Below the pieces are notes generated by a model. That model did not search any database and had not been told where the DNA came from. It saw only the letters and a program-made list of their open reading frames with translations. The translations under genes were made by a program, and so were the position numbers. Shown here in pieces: positions 1-11,341 of a stretch of DNA of 64,000 bases; positions within the stretch are counted from its first letter, which is position 1, and the number at the start of each line of letters is the position of its first letter. The DNA is from Agrocybe praecox (Eukaryota > Basidiomycota > Agaricomycetes > Agaricales > Agrocybaceae), in contig OZ024850.1 in assembly GCA_964017145.1 (NCBI GenBank), positions 3,015,618 to 3,079,617 on the forward strand, given 5' to 3'.

Positions 1-123
1 ACCGCCTTTCGTCTCCGGATGGCCAATGCGCAATTGGGGCGACCATATACCTCACAAGCGCTCGCTGGAAAAGCTAATTCCGGGGTCGGGAAGGTTGTCC
101 ATCCGAAAGACGTGGTCAATTGA
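1..123 (+). CDS. possible C-terminal end of a gene running in from the left
   Basis: The first frame is open from base 1 and ends at a TGA at 121-123, giving 40 residues that contain QLGRPYTSQALAGK and end in VVHPKDVVN. The composition looks like an ordinary globular tail, but 40 codons without a start could be open by chance. It lies on the opposite strand from the membrane gene that follows, tail to tail. No family is recognised. Confidence 0.25.
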   Translation, partial: TAFRLRMANAQLGRPYTSQALAGKANSGVGKVVHPKDVVN

Positions 124-284
124 TGGATTATTATCTTGATTATATGCTCAATTCTCCACCAACATACTACGAGTACAAATATACACAGTACATAAGACCA
201 AGAGTTGGATGCATATCGTTGAAGTGTGAAGGGGAAGAGAATCATATTTGGAATTCGGGGGACAATTGATGGATTACAGTGTAC

Positions 285-2030
285 TTAAAAATGTGGGATG
301 ACATTATTCCAGGCTACATTCAAGAACGCGCTCGGAGGTTGCTCACGGAGTAATACAAAAGACTCTACGAGGAGAAGCAAACGTATGATAGGGTACAGTC
401 CGGTAAAAAAAGATATACTCGCAGCAAACATATAGAATGCTATAACGTCTTCCTGCCCTATGCAGGCGTGAATGCGAGCAAACATCATAGAAAACAGGAT
501 TGTCACAGGTATCGTGGCAATAAAAAGATAAGAAGCTCGCCAAATTATCAGTTCGGCGTGTGTAGGAAAATGAAAGTTCCATGCAATGCAATGCAAACCA
601 CCGAATAGAATTGCAGAGACTGGGAGCACGTAAATGAACAAAGCAGCATCCTCCCCCTCATCGGTCATCCAAGGAGAATAGAAAGTAGGCAAATGCGTCA
701 TATTTGGCTGATCCACCCAGTTTTCATCTTTTTTTTCCACACCAAATACGATCTGGAAAGAAGGTAGCAACACCATCAAATATAAAACGGCCCAGCAAAC
801 AAACCCCCCGAATACAAGTATCCGCATCAAAAATAAAGGTAAAAAGAAAAACAAGTTCTTTTCAAGATAATCGGTTTGCACGGTGGCCTTGAAGAGGAGG
901 TACAATTCGTATAGGTCCGCTTTGCTGAATGATGTTATGCGTCTGCGGGTAAAGCGTCTTAAACGTCCGAAAACATTCTCAGTGCTTTTCCTGTTTGGTG
1001 GATCCTGCAAATTGCGGCATTAGTCGATTACTTCCCTGGTAGTATGCATGTTCAATCACGTACAGCCATAGTGCCCAAAGGCGTTTCAACTGTATCCTGC
1101 AGCACTTCTGTAATGACGGCCGAGTAATACTCCGAATTATCGATGACTTCAGCTCGCTCGAGGTTCGACGCAAATACGTAGTCGGATCCTGGCTTGAGGT
1201 ACAGTGGAACACGACATTCAACATCCAATGGCTTGTGCCACCAGAATAAGTATATCATCGCATTAAGCGAGCATAATGCCATGGTTGAAATCTCCAGCTC
1301 CGTAATCGCCAGACCCTGCACACCACGAGCAATGCACTGGACGATAAACCACGCTGTTTGGATAATAACAACGAATTTCGAAAGGCCGTCCCCTTTGCTT
1401 GTATTGTCGATTTCCTCACAAGTTATAGTTGGAAATATGATCTGGTCGTCCTTCTCGAGTTGAACAAACAAGTCGTATGAGACTGTGCCCATATCTTCGT
1501 CTCCTTTAAACAGAACAAATCCTCCCATTATAACAAGAAAGCTATGCTTTATACTCCAATTCCGGCCTTTACCTTTGCAGACCTTTATAAGTACGGAATT
1601 TCCGATTGTTTAATGATCCCAAATTCTCACCTGAAAAGGCTTTTGTTGACTGCCGCGCAAAGAACCACTGCCTATACGACCACATGAGGATCATCTCTGG
1701 TGCGAATAGTGCCCAACCCATCAAACGAACGCGCCGCAGTGCACGGATTAGACGATTTTCGTTTGGGGGTGGAAGATTTGGATGAATGCAGACCCATGTG
1801 CAGAGAAATATGGTGGCGAGACAGCTCCAGATTATGTCGAGGATTGAACGGGTGTCAGGACAGGTGCACTGTCCATCGTCTCTTATATCGAAGCTCCTGA
1901 GGGGGGTGCTGACCGGTGAGGCGCCAGAAATCCATCCTCGAATAGCAAGAAGGGTGAATATGAGAAGCATCGGTTGGATGGTGTTAGTGTTAGTCGGTAG
2001 TGCAGGGAGTGACTCGACAAGAAGGATCAT
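285..2030 (-). CDS. polytopic membrane protein, Agaricomycete-specific family, copy A
   Basis: Three exons on the minus strand: 2030-1631, 1572-1064 and 1004-285, joined at consensus introns and giving about 542 aa. It starts with a hydrophobic segment that could be a signal peptide. The CTCPDTRSILDIIWSCLATI core and the IHPNLPPP motif follow, then LFAPEMIL, MGGFVLFKGDE, several membrane segments, and the C-terminal signature FLNVAWNNVIPHF. These are hallmarks of a large uncharacterised membrane-protein family of mushroom fungi (family recall, not searched). The function is unknown. The frame looks intact. An internal Met after the first 25 residues is an alternative start. It has paralogues at 2246-2757 (partial) and 5684-7447. 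Confidence 0.8.
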
Positions 2031-2045
2031 TCGTGTAGGTAGCCT

Positions 2046-2245
2046 NNNNNNNNNNNNNNNNNNNNNNNNNNNNNNNNNNNNNNNNNNNNNNNNNNNNNNN
2101 NNNNNNNNNNNNNNNNNNNNNNNNNNNNNNNNNNNNNNNNNNNNNNNNNNNNNNNNNNNNNNNNNNNNNNNNNNNNNNNNNNNNNNNNNNNNNNNNNNNN
2201 NNNNNNNNNNNNNNNNNNNNNNNNNNNNNNNNNNNNNNNNNNNNN
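2046..2245. other. assembly gap (200 N)
   Basis: Exactly 200 N, the usual placeholder for a gap of unknown size. The truncated copy B gene on its right lacks most of exon 2 and all of exon 3, so at least about 1.2 kb of gene sequence is probably hidden here, along with the intergenic space to copy A. Confidence 0.95.
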
Positions 2246-2757
2246 ATCCTCCCATTGTAACGAGAAAGCTATGCTTTATGCTCCAATTCTGGGCTTTACC
2301 TTTGCAAATCTTTGTAAGTATGGAATTTCCGATTGTTTCAAGATCCGAAATTCTCACCTGAAAAGGCATTTGTTAACTTTCGCGCAAAGAACCACTGCCT
2401 AAACGACCACATGAGGATTATCTCTGGTGCGAATAGTGCCCAACACATTAGATGAACACGCCGCAGAGCACGCCTTAGCCAATTTTCCCTTGGGGGTGGA
2501 AGATTTGGATGAATGCAGACCCATGTGCAGAGAAATATGGTGGCGAGACAGCTCCAGATTATGTCGAGGATTGAACGGGTGACAGGACAGGTGCACTGTT
2601 CATCGTCTCTTATATCGAAACTCTTGAGGGAGGTGCTGACCGGTGATGCGCCAGAAATCCACCCTCGAATAGCAAGAAGGGTGAATATGAGAAGCATAGG
2701 TTGGATGGTGATAGTGTTAGTCGGTAGTGCAGGGAGTGACTCGACAAGAAGAATCAT
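2246..2757 (-). CDS. membrane protein, copy B (3' part lost in assembly gap)
   Basis: Exon 1 (2757-2358, 133 codons) and the first bases of exon 2 (2299 leftward) match copies A and C closely, including the CTCPVTRSILDIIWSCLATI core and IHPNLPPP. The reading frame then enters the N gap. Exon 1 has the same 400-nt length as copy A. The frame is intact up to the gap, so this is a partial record rather than an evident pseudogene. Same unknown function as copies A and C. Confidence 0.75.
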
Positions 2758-2991
2758 TCGTGCAGGTAGCCTCGTACCCAGAAGTTATAGGGCGTGATTT
2801 TACCCATCATAATTGCCGCATGATACATCACAGGAGGGCGGTGTGAGTGAGCGAAGTTTAAGCCAGAGACAAAAAAAACGATTTTGATTGGAAAGATGAG
2901 TGATCTGCAATCAAATTTTGCAGAAAACTTGACTCCGACATCAAACTTCGCAGAACTCTCCCTAATATCTTCAGCCGAGAATTTAACTTGT

Positions 2992-3293
2992 GTTGGAGCA
3001 GTCCAGTATGCAGCTGGATGGCGTAGCTGGGCTCGGAAGCGCGTCGAGCAGCCTCGCACGATGGCGGTAGTGGGCAAAGGAGAAATACATATCAGTTGTT
3101 TGCAACTTTCCCCTATCGTCGTTATCTTTCACGTTGTGGCAGTGCAAGCACCGGTCAGATCAGATTAGATGTGTGACCGCATAGCCCAAAACATCTTGCT
3201 TTGATCGCAACTGCCATCGTGCGAGGCTGCTCAACGTCCTTCCCGGTTCCGAGCCCTGCCACGTCACCCAGCTGCACTCTGGGCTGCTCCAAC
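2992..3293. repeat. imperfect inverted repeat, about 80-bp arms
   Basis: The left arm (2992-3070, starting GTTGGAGCAG) is the reverse complement, with mismatches, of the right arm (3211-3293, ending CTGCTCCAAC). The interior is about 140 bp. The duplicated unit II has no such fold-back at the matching place, so it arose or inserted after the duplication. It could be a fold-back MITE or a local inverted duplication. Confidence 0.65.
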
Positions 3294-3389
3294 GTTCCGC
3301 TGCAAAATATGCATATACACATCCTCTCTTTCAATCCTGCCAACATCGACAACATGTCAATCGCATTTATCACGCCAGAATTGATGTAA

Positions 3390-4640
3390 CCGCCTCGTTT
3401 GTTCTTCCTTCAAACCACCACTCTGCACCATTTTTCATCGACCCTGCATCCCTCTCCTAACATCACCTGTCCACCTCGCTCGTCATCCCATCCTCAACCC
3501 AATCTTCTTTATTAAGCTGGAATCGACGCGTCCGACGACTCCAGCAAAGACAAATCCGACACTTGTTGTTTGTTCCTCGCGTTCGACTTGCATTCGATGC
3601 GAGTGTTCCTGCACACGGAGAGTCGATGGGCCGTGTTTCGATAAGGGATACGAAGGATCCATATTGTCGAGCGCGACTTGGGTGGCTAGGGTGAAATGCA
3701 GCGAATGCTAGTATTCGTTCGGATGCGGCTTGTATGCGGAGGCTGATCGAGGGCTGTGTGATGCAAGAGTGCGAGTACCAGCGTTCGCTTGGCTTGCGGG
3801 GCTCGAGTTAGCAACTCTATCGAATGAAGGCACGTTGAGGACGTACTTGGGACGGTTCTGATGCAATCGGTGAGTCGTTCTGCCTTGCATGCATTTGATT
3901 CGCAATTTATAACTCTGTTCCAGCAAATTTTCACCATTCGGCAATGTACAGCAACTCCGTTGGTGCGAATTCGCCGTCTGTAGCGCGAGGACGACGGTGC
4001 AAGTCACTTACTTTGGTTTAAAGGTAAGTACCCCATCTCTCAGCTGTTAATAAATCACTCATCACTTTGCCAGCTATCAATCCGACGTCGGTAGGCTTCA
4101 GAAACCATCGAAACCGATGATACTTATCTGGCAGCATGACTGAGTATTTTTCGTCTTTGCGTGTATTCGGAACATGACTTACCATTTTGTTTTTAAGGTA
4201 TTCTTCGCGATCTTCGACTTGGACGGCCGATCAAACACTGGGCTTGCTGTTGCTGGCATACACGACGATGCGAGTCGATGACTACAAACAGAAAGGTAAG
4301 TACTTCTTTGTGTGCATTCAAAAGATTGCTTACCGTCTCTTTTCAAGGTGTTCTCCTTGACCTTTCAACTTGGACAGCCGATTAAACGCTGGGCTTGCTG
4401 TTGCTGGCATGCACGCCGATGCGAGTTGATGGCTATAAATGCAAAGGTGAGTACTCATTTGGGGGGTTTATAAACTCTCACCTGTTCGTTACTGACGTTC
4501 GTAAGCATCAGAAATCGTCAAAGGACGTTTGGAAACGCCTACGAATCGAGAACTGTAAGTAAACAAGCTGTATAATTCAGAGAAAACCCACTAACCTTGC
4601 CCGCAGAGCACGTCTCGATCAACAGAAAATGCGGTAAGTG
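3390..4640 (+). other. non-coding-looking spliced unit, copy 1, with a duplicated exon block
   Basis: Segments of about 100 bp alternate with short intervals that begin GTAAGTA or GTGAGTA and end in pyrimidine-rich AG, like exons and introns on the plus strand. No reading frame is conserved against the second copy at 7650-8750. The block 4198-4297 (containing TGGGCTTGCTGTTGCTGGCAT) is repeated at 4349-4446 with its intron, while the second copy has one such block. It may be a long non-coding RNA locus or a decayed gene. I recognise no product. Confidence 0.45.
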
Positions 4641-5640
4641 AAGGATCATACATATAATAGGCAGAACACTCCTGGTACTCTCAAGAAAGGCGACGAGCGC
4701 ACAAAGGGTGTTTATCACGCCCAATGTCTAGTGCTCGTCGTTGCTCGTGATGAGCAGCTGATAGCGCAGAAGAGCAGCAGAGTAGGAGAGGAGAGGAAAG
4801 TAGCTCTTATGAGCTGTTGTTCTTTTCAGTAGACTTATCCTAGCTTATATACAATTTACGAACCCATGTATTCGCTACCACAGTCAATAGTAAATACACA
4901 ACTTTTGATGTCAATCCATGTTTGTCAAAAGTGACCTAAACTCGAGATCCTCCGAATGTATTTCTCTTTTACGGGTCCGGTACCGCACTTCACGTCATAT
5001 AAAACAGACTATCTTATAGGTAGTATGTTGCTCTTTAGATACATCACTCACGGGTTGGTGATAATAAGCTTGAAATGTGATTCATTCATGAAATACCGCA
5101 TGTTTTCCGTAGAACTCGGTTCAGCTCGATCCAAATTCCGAGTCGATCTTTGCATGTCCCTTGGGGAGTTCTTTTCTTTCCTGAGTTCTCCCTGTGTCCG
5201 ACTAATTTGTAATCAGATGTGGAGATGTTGCAAATTCCCATTCGATTTTTGGACATCACGCAAACTCTTTGGTAAGCTTTCATTCACTCCCCGTTTGTAC
5301 TGTCCGACTGATCGTCGTTGTAACCAGATTTTGAATTGTCCTGTGAACGCCATCGTCGATCGAGTTCGGTGAGCTTTGTATTCGTTCCTGTGGCAGGCCC
5401 GACATTTGTCACAGTACGCAGTTCTCCTGCCCTTCGGGGGAGGAGAGACTATGCCGGGAAATTTAATTGGGGAGGGTTCTAATGCGTGCAACGTATCAAT
5501 CTTTTCTTCTATAGTAATTATCACTCTTTCTACAAATATATATGTAAATAAAACATGCGCTGTCAAGTAATATCCCCCCTTCAGCAATCCATCATCACAA
5601 ATAACTAGCACATCCGACATCCCTGATACCTCGCATAGAA
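4641..5640. other. intergenic, nothing recognised
   Basis: An open frame at 4956-5372 (plus) has no recognisable motifs and could equally be spliced. No RNA gene or repeat was seen. The duplicated block resumes at about 5641. Confidence 0.5.
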
Positions 5641-5683
5641 TCATGTTTGGAATTTGTGTGACAACTGATGGATTACAGTGTAC

Positions 5684-7447
5684 TTAAAAATGTGGGATGA
5701 CATTATTCCAGGCTACGTTCAAGAAAGCGCTCGGAGGCAGCTCACGGAGTGATAAAAAAGACTCTACTAGGAGAAGCAAACGTATTATAGGGTATAGTCC
5801 GGTAAGGAAACATATACACCCAATAGACATATAGAGTCCTATACCCTCTTCCTGCCCAGCGCAGGATGCAATGAAATAAAACATAGCAGAAAACAGGATT
5901 GTCAAAGGTATCGTGGCAATAAAAAGAGAAGAAGCTCGCCAAATTATCAGTTCAGTGTGTGTAGGAAAATGAAAGTTCCATGCAATGCAATGCAAACCAC
6001 CGAATAGAATTGCAGAGACTGAGAACACCCAGATGGACAAAGCAACGTCGTCCTCGTCCTCGTCGTCGGTGTTCTGAGGAGAATAGAAAGTAGGCAAATG
6101 GGTCATATTTAGCTGATCCACCCAGAAATCGCCGTGTTTGTCGATACCAACTAGGATCTGGCCAGAAGGTAGTAGCACCGTGAACCATAAAAGGAAAAAG
6201 CAAGCAGACGCTCCGAGATCAAGTATCCTCATCAAAAATAGAGGTAAAAAGAAAAAGATGTTCTTTTCACGATAATCAGCTTGCACGGCGGCTTTGAAGG
6301 TGAAGTAGGGTGTGTATAGGTTCCCTTTGCTTGAGAATATTAGGCATCTGCGGGTGAAGCGTCTTAAACGTCGCAAAACGTTCTGGGTGCTTTTTCTGTT
6401 TCGTGGATCCTGCAAATTCCGCCATTAGTCGATTATTTCCCTGTAGCATGTACGTTCACGGTTCAATCACGTACGGCCATAGTACCCACAGGTATTTTAA
6501 CTGTATCCTGCAGCACTTCTGCAACAACGGCCGAGTAAAACGCCGAATTCTCGATAACTTCAGCTCGCTGCAGTGTCGACACAAATACATAGTCGGATCC
6601 TGGCTTGAGGTATAGTGGAACACGACATTCAACATTCAGTGGCTTGTGCCACCAAAATAAGTATATCATTGCATTAAGCGAGCATAATGCCATGGTTGAA
6701 AGTTCCAGCTCTGTAATCGCCAGACCCTGCACACCACGAGCAATGCACTGGACGATAAACCACGCTGTTTGGAGAATAACAACGAATTTCGAAAGACCGT
6801 CCCCTTTGCTTGTATTGTCGATTTCCTCGGAAGTTATAGTCGGAAATACGATCTCGTCGTCCTTCTCGAGTTGGGCAAACAAATCGTAGGAGACTGTACC
6901 CATGTCTTCGTCTCCTTTAAACAGAACAAACCCTCCCATTATAACGAGAAAGCTATGCTTCATACTCCAATTCCGGCTTTTACCTTCGCAGATCTTTATA
7001 AGTACGAAATTTTCGATTGTTTAATCCCAAATTCTCACCTGAAAAGGCATTTGTTAACTCTCGCGCAAAGAACCACTGCCTAAACGACCACATAAGGATC
7101 ATCTCTGGTGCGAATAGTGCCCAACACATCAAATGAACGCGCCGCAGAGCTCGCACCAGAAGATTTTGCTTTGGGGGTGGAAGATTCGGATGAATGCAGA
7201 CCCATGTGCAGAGAAATATTGTGGCGAGACAGCTCCAGATTATGTCGAGGATGGAACGGGTGTCAGGACAGGTGCACTGTCCATCGTCTCTTATATCGAA
7301 ACTCTTGAGGGAGGTGCTGACCGGTGAGGCGCCAGAAATCCATCCTCGAATGGCAAGAAGGGTGAATATCAGAAGCATACGTTGGATGGTGATAGTGTTG
7401 GTCAGTAGTGAACGGAGTGTGAGAAATGACTCAACAAGAAGAATCAT
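5684..7447 (-). CDS. polytopic membrane protein, Agaricomycete-specific family, copy C
   Basis: Exons 7447-7039, 6983-6475 and 6409-5684 give about 547 aa. The donors are GTGAGA and GTACGT, and all acceptors end in AG. It has the same signatures as copy A: CTCPDTRSILDIIWSCLATI, IHPNLPPP, LFAPEMILMW, MGGFVLFKGDED and the terminal FLNVAWNNVIPHF, with several hydrophobic membrane segments. The frame is complete and this is the best-preserved paralogue. The last exon differs from copy A mainly in an acidic loop (DDEDEDD). Function unknown. The start at 7447 is the first ATG, and an internal Met at MLLIFTLLAIRG would give a classical signal peptide. Confidence 0.82.
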
Positions 7448-7649
7448 TTTCGTGCAGGAGGATATAAATTAACCTGGGAGAATGTTCTCGTTCGCTCCAA
7501 ATATTGTATATTGATATCTTGTCTCAGTTGTTACAACTTCCCCCCCTCGTCGTCATCTCTCATGTTCCGCTGCAAAGCACGCATACAGGGTGTGTGTGTG
7601 GTGGGGATTGACATTTAGGAGGCCACAAATGACAGTGTTAGCTCGAGGG

Positions 7650-8750
7650 CCAACAGCCGCGTCGTTTGTTCTTCCTTCAAACCACCACTCTGCACCATTT
7701 TTCATCGACCCCTGCATCCCTCTCTTAACATCACCCGTCCATCTCGCTCGTCATCTCGCCCTCAATCCAACCTTCAAGTATCCCAACTTTACAATGAATC
7801 ATCTTTATCAAGCTGGAATCGACACGTCTGACGACTCCAGCAAAGACAAATCCAACGCTTGTCGTTTGTTCCTCGCGTTCGACTTGCATTCGATGCGAGT
7901 GTTCCTGCACACGGAGAGTCGATGGGCCGTGTTTCGATAAGGGATGCGAGGGATCCATATTGTCGAGCGCGACTTGGGTGGTTAGGGGGTGCAGTGCAGC
8001 GAATGCCAGCATCCTTTCGGATGCGGCTTGCATGTGGAAGCAACTCGAGGGTTGTGTGATGCAAGAGAGCGAGTGCCGGCGTTCGCTTGGCTTGCGGGGC
8101 TCGGGTTAGCAACTATATCGAATGCAGACACATTGCGGACGTACTAGGGACCGTTCTGTTGCAGTCAGTGAGTTATTCTCCCTTGCACGCATTCGAATCG
8201 CTATTTACAACTCGTTTCCAGTGATAATTCACCACTTGGCAATGTACAGAAACTCTGCTGGTGCGAATTCGCCGTCTGCGGTGCGAGAACGACGGTCTGT
8301 AAGTACCTTATCTCAGCTGTTGATAAGTCACTCACCACTTTGCCAGCTATCAACCGCGAGCTTCTTCGGTCGGTATGCTTCTACCTGGCAACATGACTGT
8401 GAGTATTCTTTGTCTTTGCATGCATTCGAAACATTACTTACCGTCTCTTTTCAAGGCGTTTTTCTTGACCTTTCAACTTGGGCGGCCGACCAAACAATGG
8501 GCTTGCTGTTGCTGGCATAAACGGCGATAGGAGTCGATGTCTGTGAATTCAGAGGTAAGTACACATTTCGGGAGTTTATGAACTCTCACTTGCCTCTCAC
8601 TGACGTCAGTAAGTGTCAGAAATCGTCGAAAAACGTTCGGACACGCCTGAGAATGGACAACGGTAAGTTACAAAGCTGTATAACTCACAGGAAACCCACT
8701 AACCTTGCCTGCAGAGCACGTCTCGATTGACTGAAAATGTGGTGAGTCGA
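7650..8750 (+). other. non-coding-looking spliced unit, copy 2
   Basis: Homologous to 3390-4640, with GTAAGTA-type donors at about 8298, 8554 and 8663 and AG acceptors, but only a single copy of the TTGCTGTTGCTGGCAT block. A short open frame (7794-7940, starting MNHLYQAGID) lacks its ATG in the other copy, which argues against coding. It may be transcribed and spliced, which cannot be judged from sequence alone. Confidence 0.4.
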
Positions 8751-9700
8751 GTGTTGAAGTAGGAACCGATATGTAGGCTCTGGCTTAGCTACTAGCAACC
8801 GCCTAATTTCATATTTACCTTTATTTACTTTTTCTTTCTTGCCCACACACCTCAGTCGTTTACCATATACTAAACGTACTGAGGCGTGTATCTCTATCTC
8901 TACCTAAAAGTAATTTACTCATATATTTTTTAGTCTAGTGTCGACAGGTTATGGGCCGCCGAGCATGCTAGTGCTATTCGGAGCGGCGTTCGGAAAAAAG
9001 GGGTTTTCTTATATAAGTTATTCCATATCGTACGGGGGGGAGGAGATCGGACGTCTGATGAACAATGTGAGCTGAGAAAAGTGACCATGAATTTCGAATT
9101 TTCAATGTAGATATATGTGCGCTATATACATAGTAATCAACTCTAATAATAAGATTTGTGCCAGTACATGTCGTTGAATGTAATGTTCCGAATGTAAATA
9201 TCGCTCAAGTTGCATATGAAAAAAAAAACATGTATTATGTTACAGCTTGAATTACATGTCGTATACTACTCATGCCTTATCAAAGGGATCGTAATGTGGG
9301 ATAATTAGTACCTGCGGCATTGACATGTTATTGCTTCTCAATACAAGAAGTGTACCTTGCTAGAAAGAGAGGAATATGGCTCGAGACAGCATTGAGTCAG
9401 AACACGTGAATATCACATCGAAGGTCTCGAGAAGATACGGACGGTGTGGGGGAGTAAGAAAATGGTCTTTGCGTTGCGACTCACGGTGCTTATGATATGA
9501 CTAAGGGGACAAAATGTTTGCATATTGGCAACATGGTAGGTGACTGACTGTGTCACGGAAACACAACTAAGGAACATGTAAGCTACTAGCAGCATGTTGG
9601 GCGAAAACACGCGTAGCGTGTTTCCCAAGCCAACGGCACTCCACAGACTGAGACGAGACGCGTTACCCGACAGCTAGGAGTGAGCGACGCATCGTGTGAG
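8751..9700. other. intergenic, AT-rich; one hairpin
   Basis: No gene recognised. A hairpin with CCTCAG-CGTTTA arms lies at 8850-8884. A perfect-arm palindrome at 9605-9623 (AAACACGC-GTA-GCGTGTTT) is near the 3' side of the DIRS-type element and may belong to its terminus. Confidence 0.4.
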
Positions 9701-9759
9701 TCTCGATTCCCCTGTCTGTAGGAGCGAAAAATAGCTCACGTCATCATAGGCTTGCTCAT

Positions 9760-11341
9760 TCAGCGCGCCGGTGGTACTGTGATGTATCGCGTAAAATCCG
9801 CCTGAGTACTTGGAGATGACTGCATGTAGGGCGCGAGGATTTGCGCATGTTTTGTTAGGTATAGTTGAAAGGCATCGCTGGCCCAGCGTCCTTTCGCCTT
9901 CATAACTTCAAATGGCACCCCCCTAAGCAGATATTCCAGTGTGGCGCCGATACGGATCCCATGACCCTGTAGGGGTTCTAGACCTGCTGCTCGAGCTGCC
10001 GCCGCTACTGTTTTTAAGAATTTCGACTTCGTCAGAGGGCGGTGGCCATCCTTGAACTTGTATGCAAATAGGTGCTCTGTGTCGGAGGGGTTATTCAGCT
10101 GCCTGAATGGGTTATTTGTTAGCGTTTGGCATCAGCCTTGAACGGATAAGCGGGTACCTGTGATGAGCAAGAGCAGCATCGGGATCTGTTTCCCCCTCTT
10201 GCCGTGCCCAGTGCACGTCCTCTCCAGCCGTGCTCGTCTTCGTACGAGGGAGGCGAAGGACGGTCATCTGGTTTCCCTGCCTGTCCACCGATGTGCTCAA
10301 GCCTGACGTTGTGACGTGCTTTTCTGGGTCAAATGCATCAAGCCGAGGGACTGTGAACTCGCCCAGACGAGCTGCTGCGTAGAAGCAGGTGGTGAGGCAT
10401 GCATACACTGCTGCGTCAAGAGGTGCGGCCATGTCAAGCTGCCCTTTTACTGCCAGAATGAAATCCGGGGTGTATGGGCGCCGTTTTTTCCTCTTGGAGG
10501 TGGGTGGTGCCAGTTTTTCTGCGGCATTCAGCATTGTTTTGATTTCACTTTCATTTATATTCCAGCTTATACCGTAGAGGGTGTGCCATGCTCGCAAGGC
10601 ATGCACATAGTTATGCAGTGTTTTGTTAGAGTATGCGCCCGCCATGCTTGCCAGAAAGGCCGCCACCAGGACTGGACTAGCAGGGGTGCGCTGCCACTCG
10701 GGAATGCTTTTCGAATCACAGTAGCAGTGAAAGGCAAGCAAACCTGATCCGTACGTCACTAATGTTGACTCTGTCCAGGCATGTCCCATGACTGACTCAA
10801 TCTTCTCTAGGTCTTCCATTGACAGATTTATTACTTGCCCTTCGGCGTCTTTCGACTGACGTGAGTGATATGGTTTCCATCGATAAAGCCGCTCTCTTGC
10901 TAGGCAGTGTGGGCGACATGTGGATTCGATTGGAGTACGATGAGTGGGATATGGGGCTGGACGCGCCGGTCGTGCATTGTCCGACGGGGATTTGTCTTGA
11001 GAGGAGCTAGAATTCTGTCTGGGCAAGGTATGCAAATTCGTTTTCTTCCTCTTGTCGTTGATTGAGCCGCTGACGCTCTTCGTCTGAGTAAGGGTTTCCT
11101 TGCTTTTGTGTTGGGAAGGATATCGGGCTGAGTGCAGTGTCCAGTTGATTCTCTGCATCGTGTTCAATAATGAAGGGGCGAAGTTCGACTGGGATGGATA
11201 TTTTGGGGAGAAGGAGGGCTGCGGGTGGGTAGATGCCCCTTGAGGGGCCGTCCGCTGGGTTGAATCTGCTTGCAATGTATCTGGTGTGTATAGTAAACTG
11301 CGATTTTTTTGTGTACGCAAATATTCTTCGAAATACTTCAT
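9760..11341 (-). CDS. tyrosine recombinase (YR) of the DIRS-type element
   Basis: Exon 1 is 11341-10158 and exon 2 is 10102-9760. The 55-nt intron has donor GTACCC, branch-like GCTAAC and acceptor CAG. The joined frame is 508 aa. The N-terminal third is basic and Ser/Pro-rich and overlaps the RNase H frame. The core-binding region (ESTLVTYGSGLLAFHCYC) is followed by the catalytic domain: first Arg in AARLGEF, the HxxR box in HGIRIGA, and the nucleophilic Tyr in the FQLYLTKHAQ stretch. The R-H-R-Y set is complete, and its last three members lie in exon 2, so splicing is required for activity. It integrates the circular cDNA by strand exchange. The start is the first ATG downstream of the RNase H catalytic core, so a further-upstream start is possible. 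Confidence 0.8.

Larger units (their letters stand above)
241..4640. repeat. segmental duplication, unit I (pairs with 5641-8750)
   Basis: From about 241 this stretch follows 5641 onward: the same 3' flank of the membrane gene, the same three exons, then the same upstream unit with intron-like segments. Unit I differs by an extra partial membrane gene (copy B), an assembly gap, an inverted repeat at 2992-3293 and an extra exon-like block near 4198-4446. Divergence is visible throughout, so it is an old duplication rather than an assembly duplicate. Confidence 0.8.
5641..8750. repeat. segmental duplication, unit II (pairs with 241-4640)
   Basis: Begins with the same sequence as unit I just downstream of the membrane gene stop, covers copy C and the spliced non-coding-like unit, and loses similarity near 8750 after a segment shared with about 4600-4640. 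Confidence 0.8.

Noticed and set aside
2046..2757. Copy B as an assembly duplicate of copy A
   Set aside because: Copies A and B differ at many bases across exon 1 (for example loss of a cysteine-region proline and several charged residues), so they are distinct paralogues.
4956..5372. 138-codon plus-strand frame starting at an ATG
   Set aside because: No motif, no counterpart in the duplicated unit, and several possible splice signals inside; not reported as a gene.
7789..8112. Minus-strand frame partly shared with 3686-3937
   Set aside because: Similarity follows from the segmental duplication; lengths and ends are not conserved, so coding is not supported.
10316..10747. 143-codon frame opposite the tyrosine recombinase
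   Set aside because: Antisense shadow of the recombinase coding strand.
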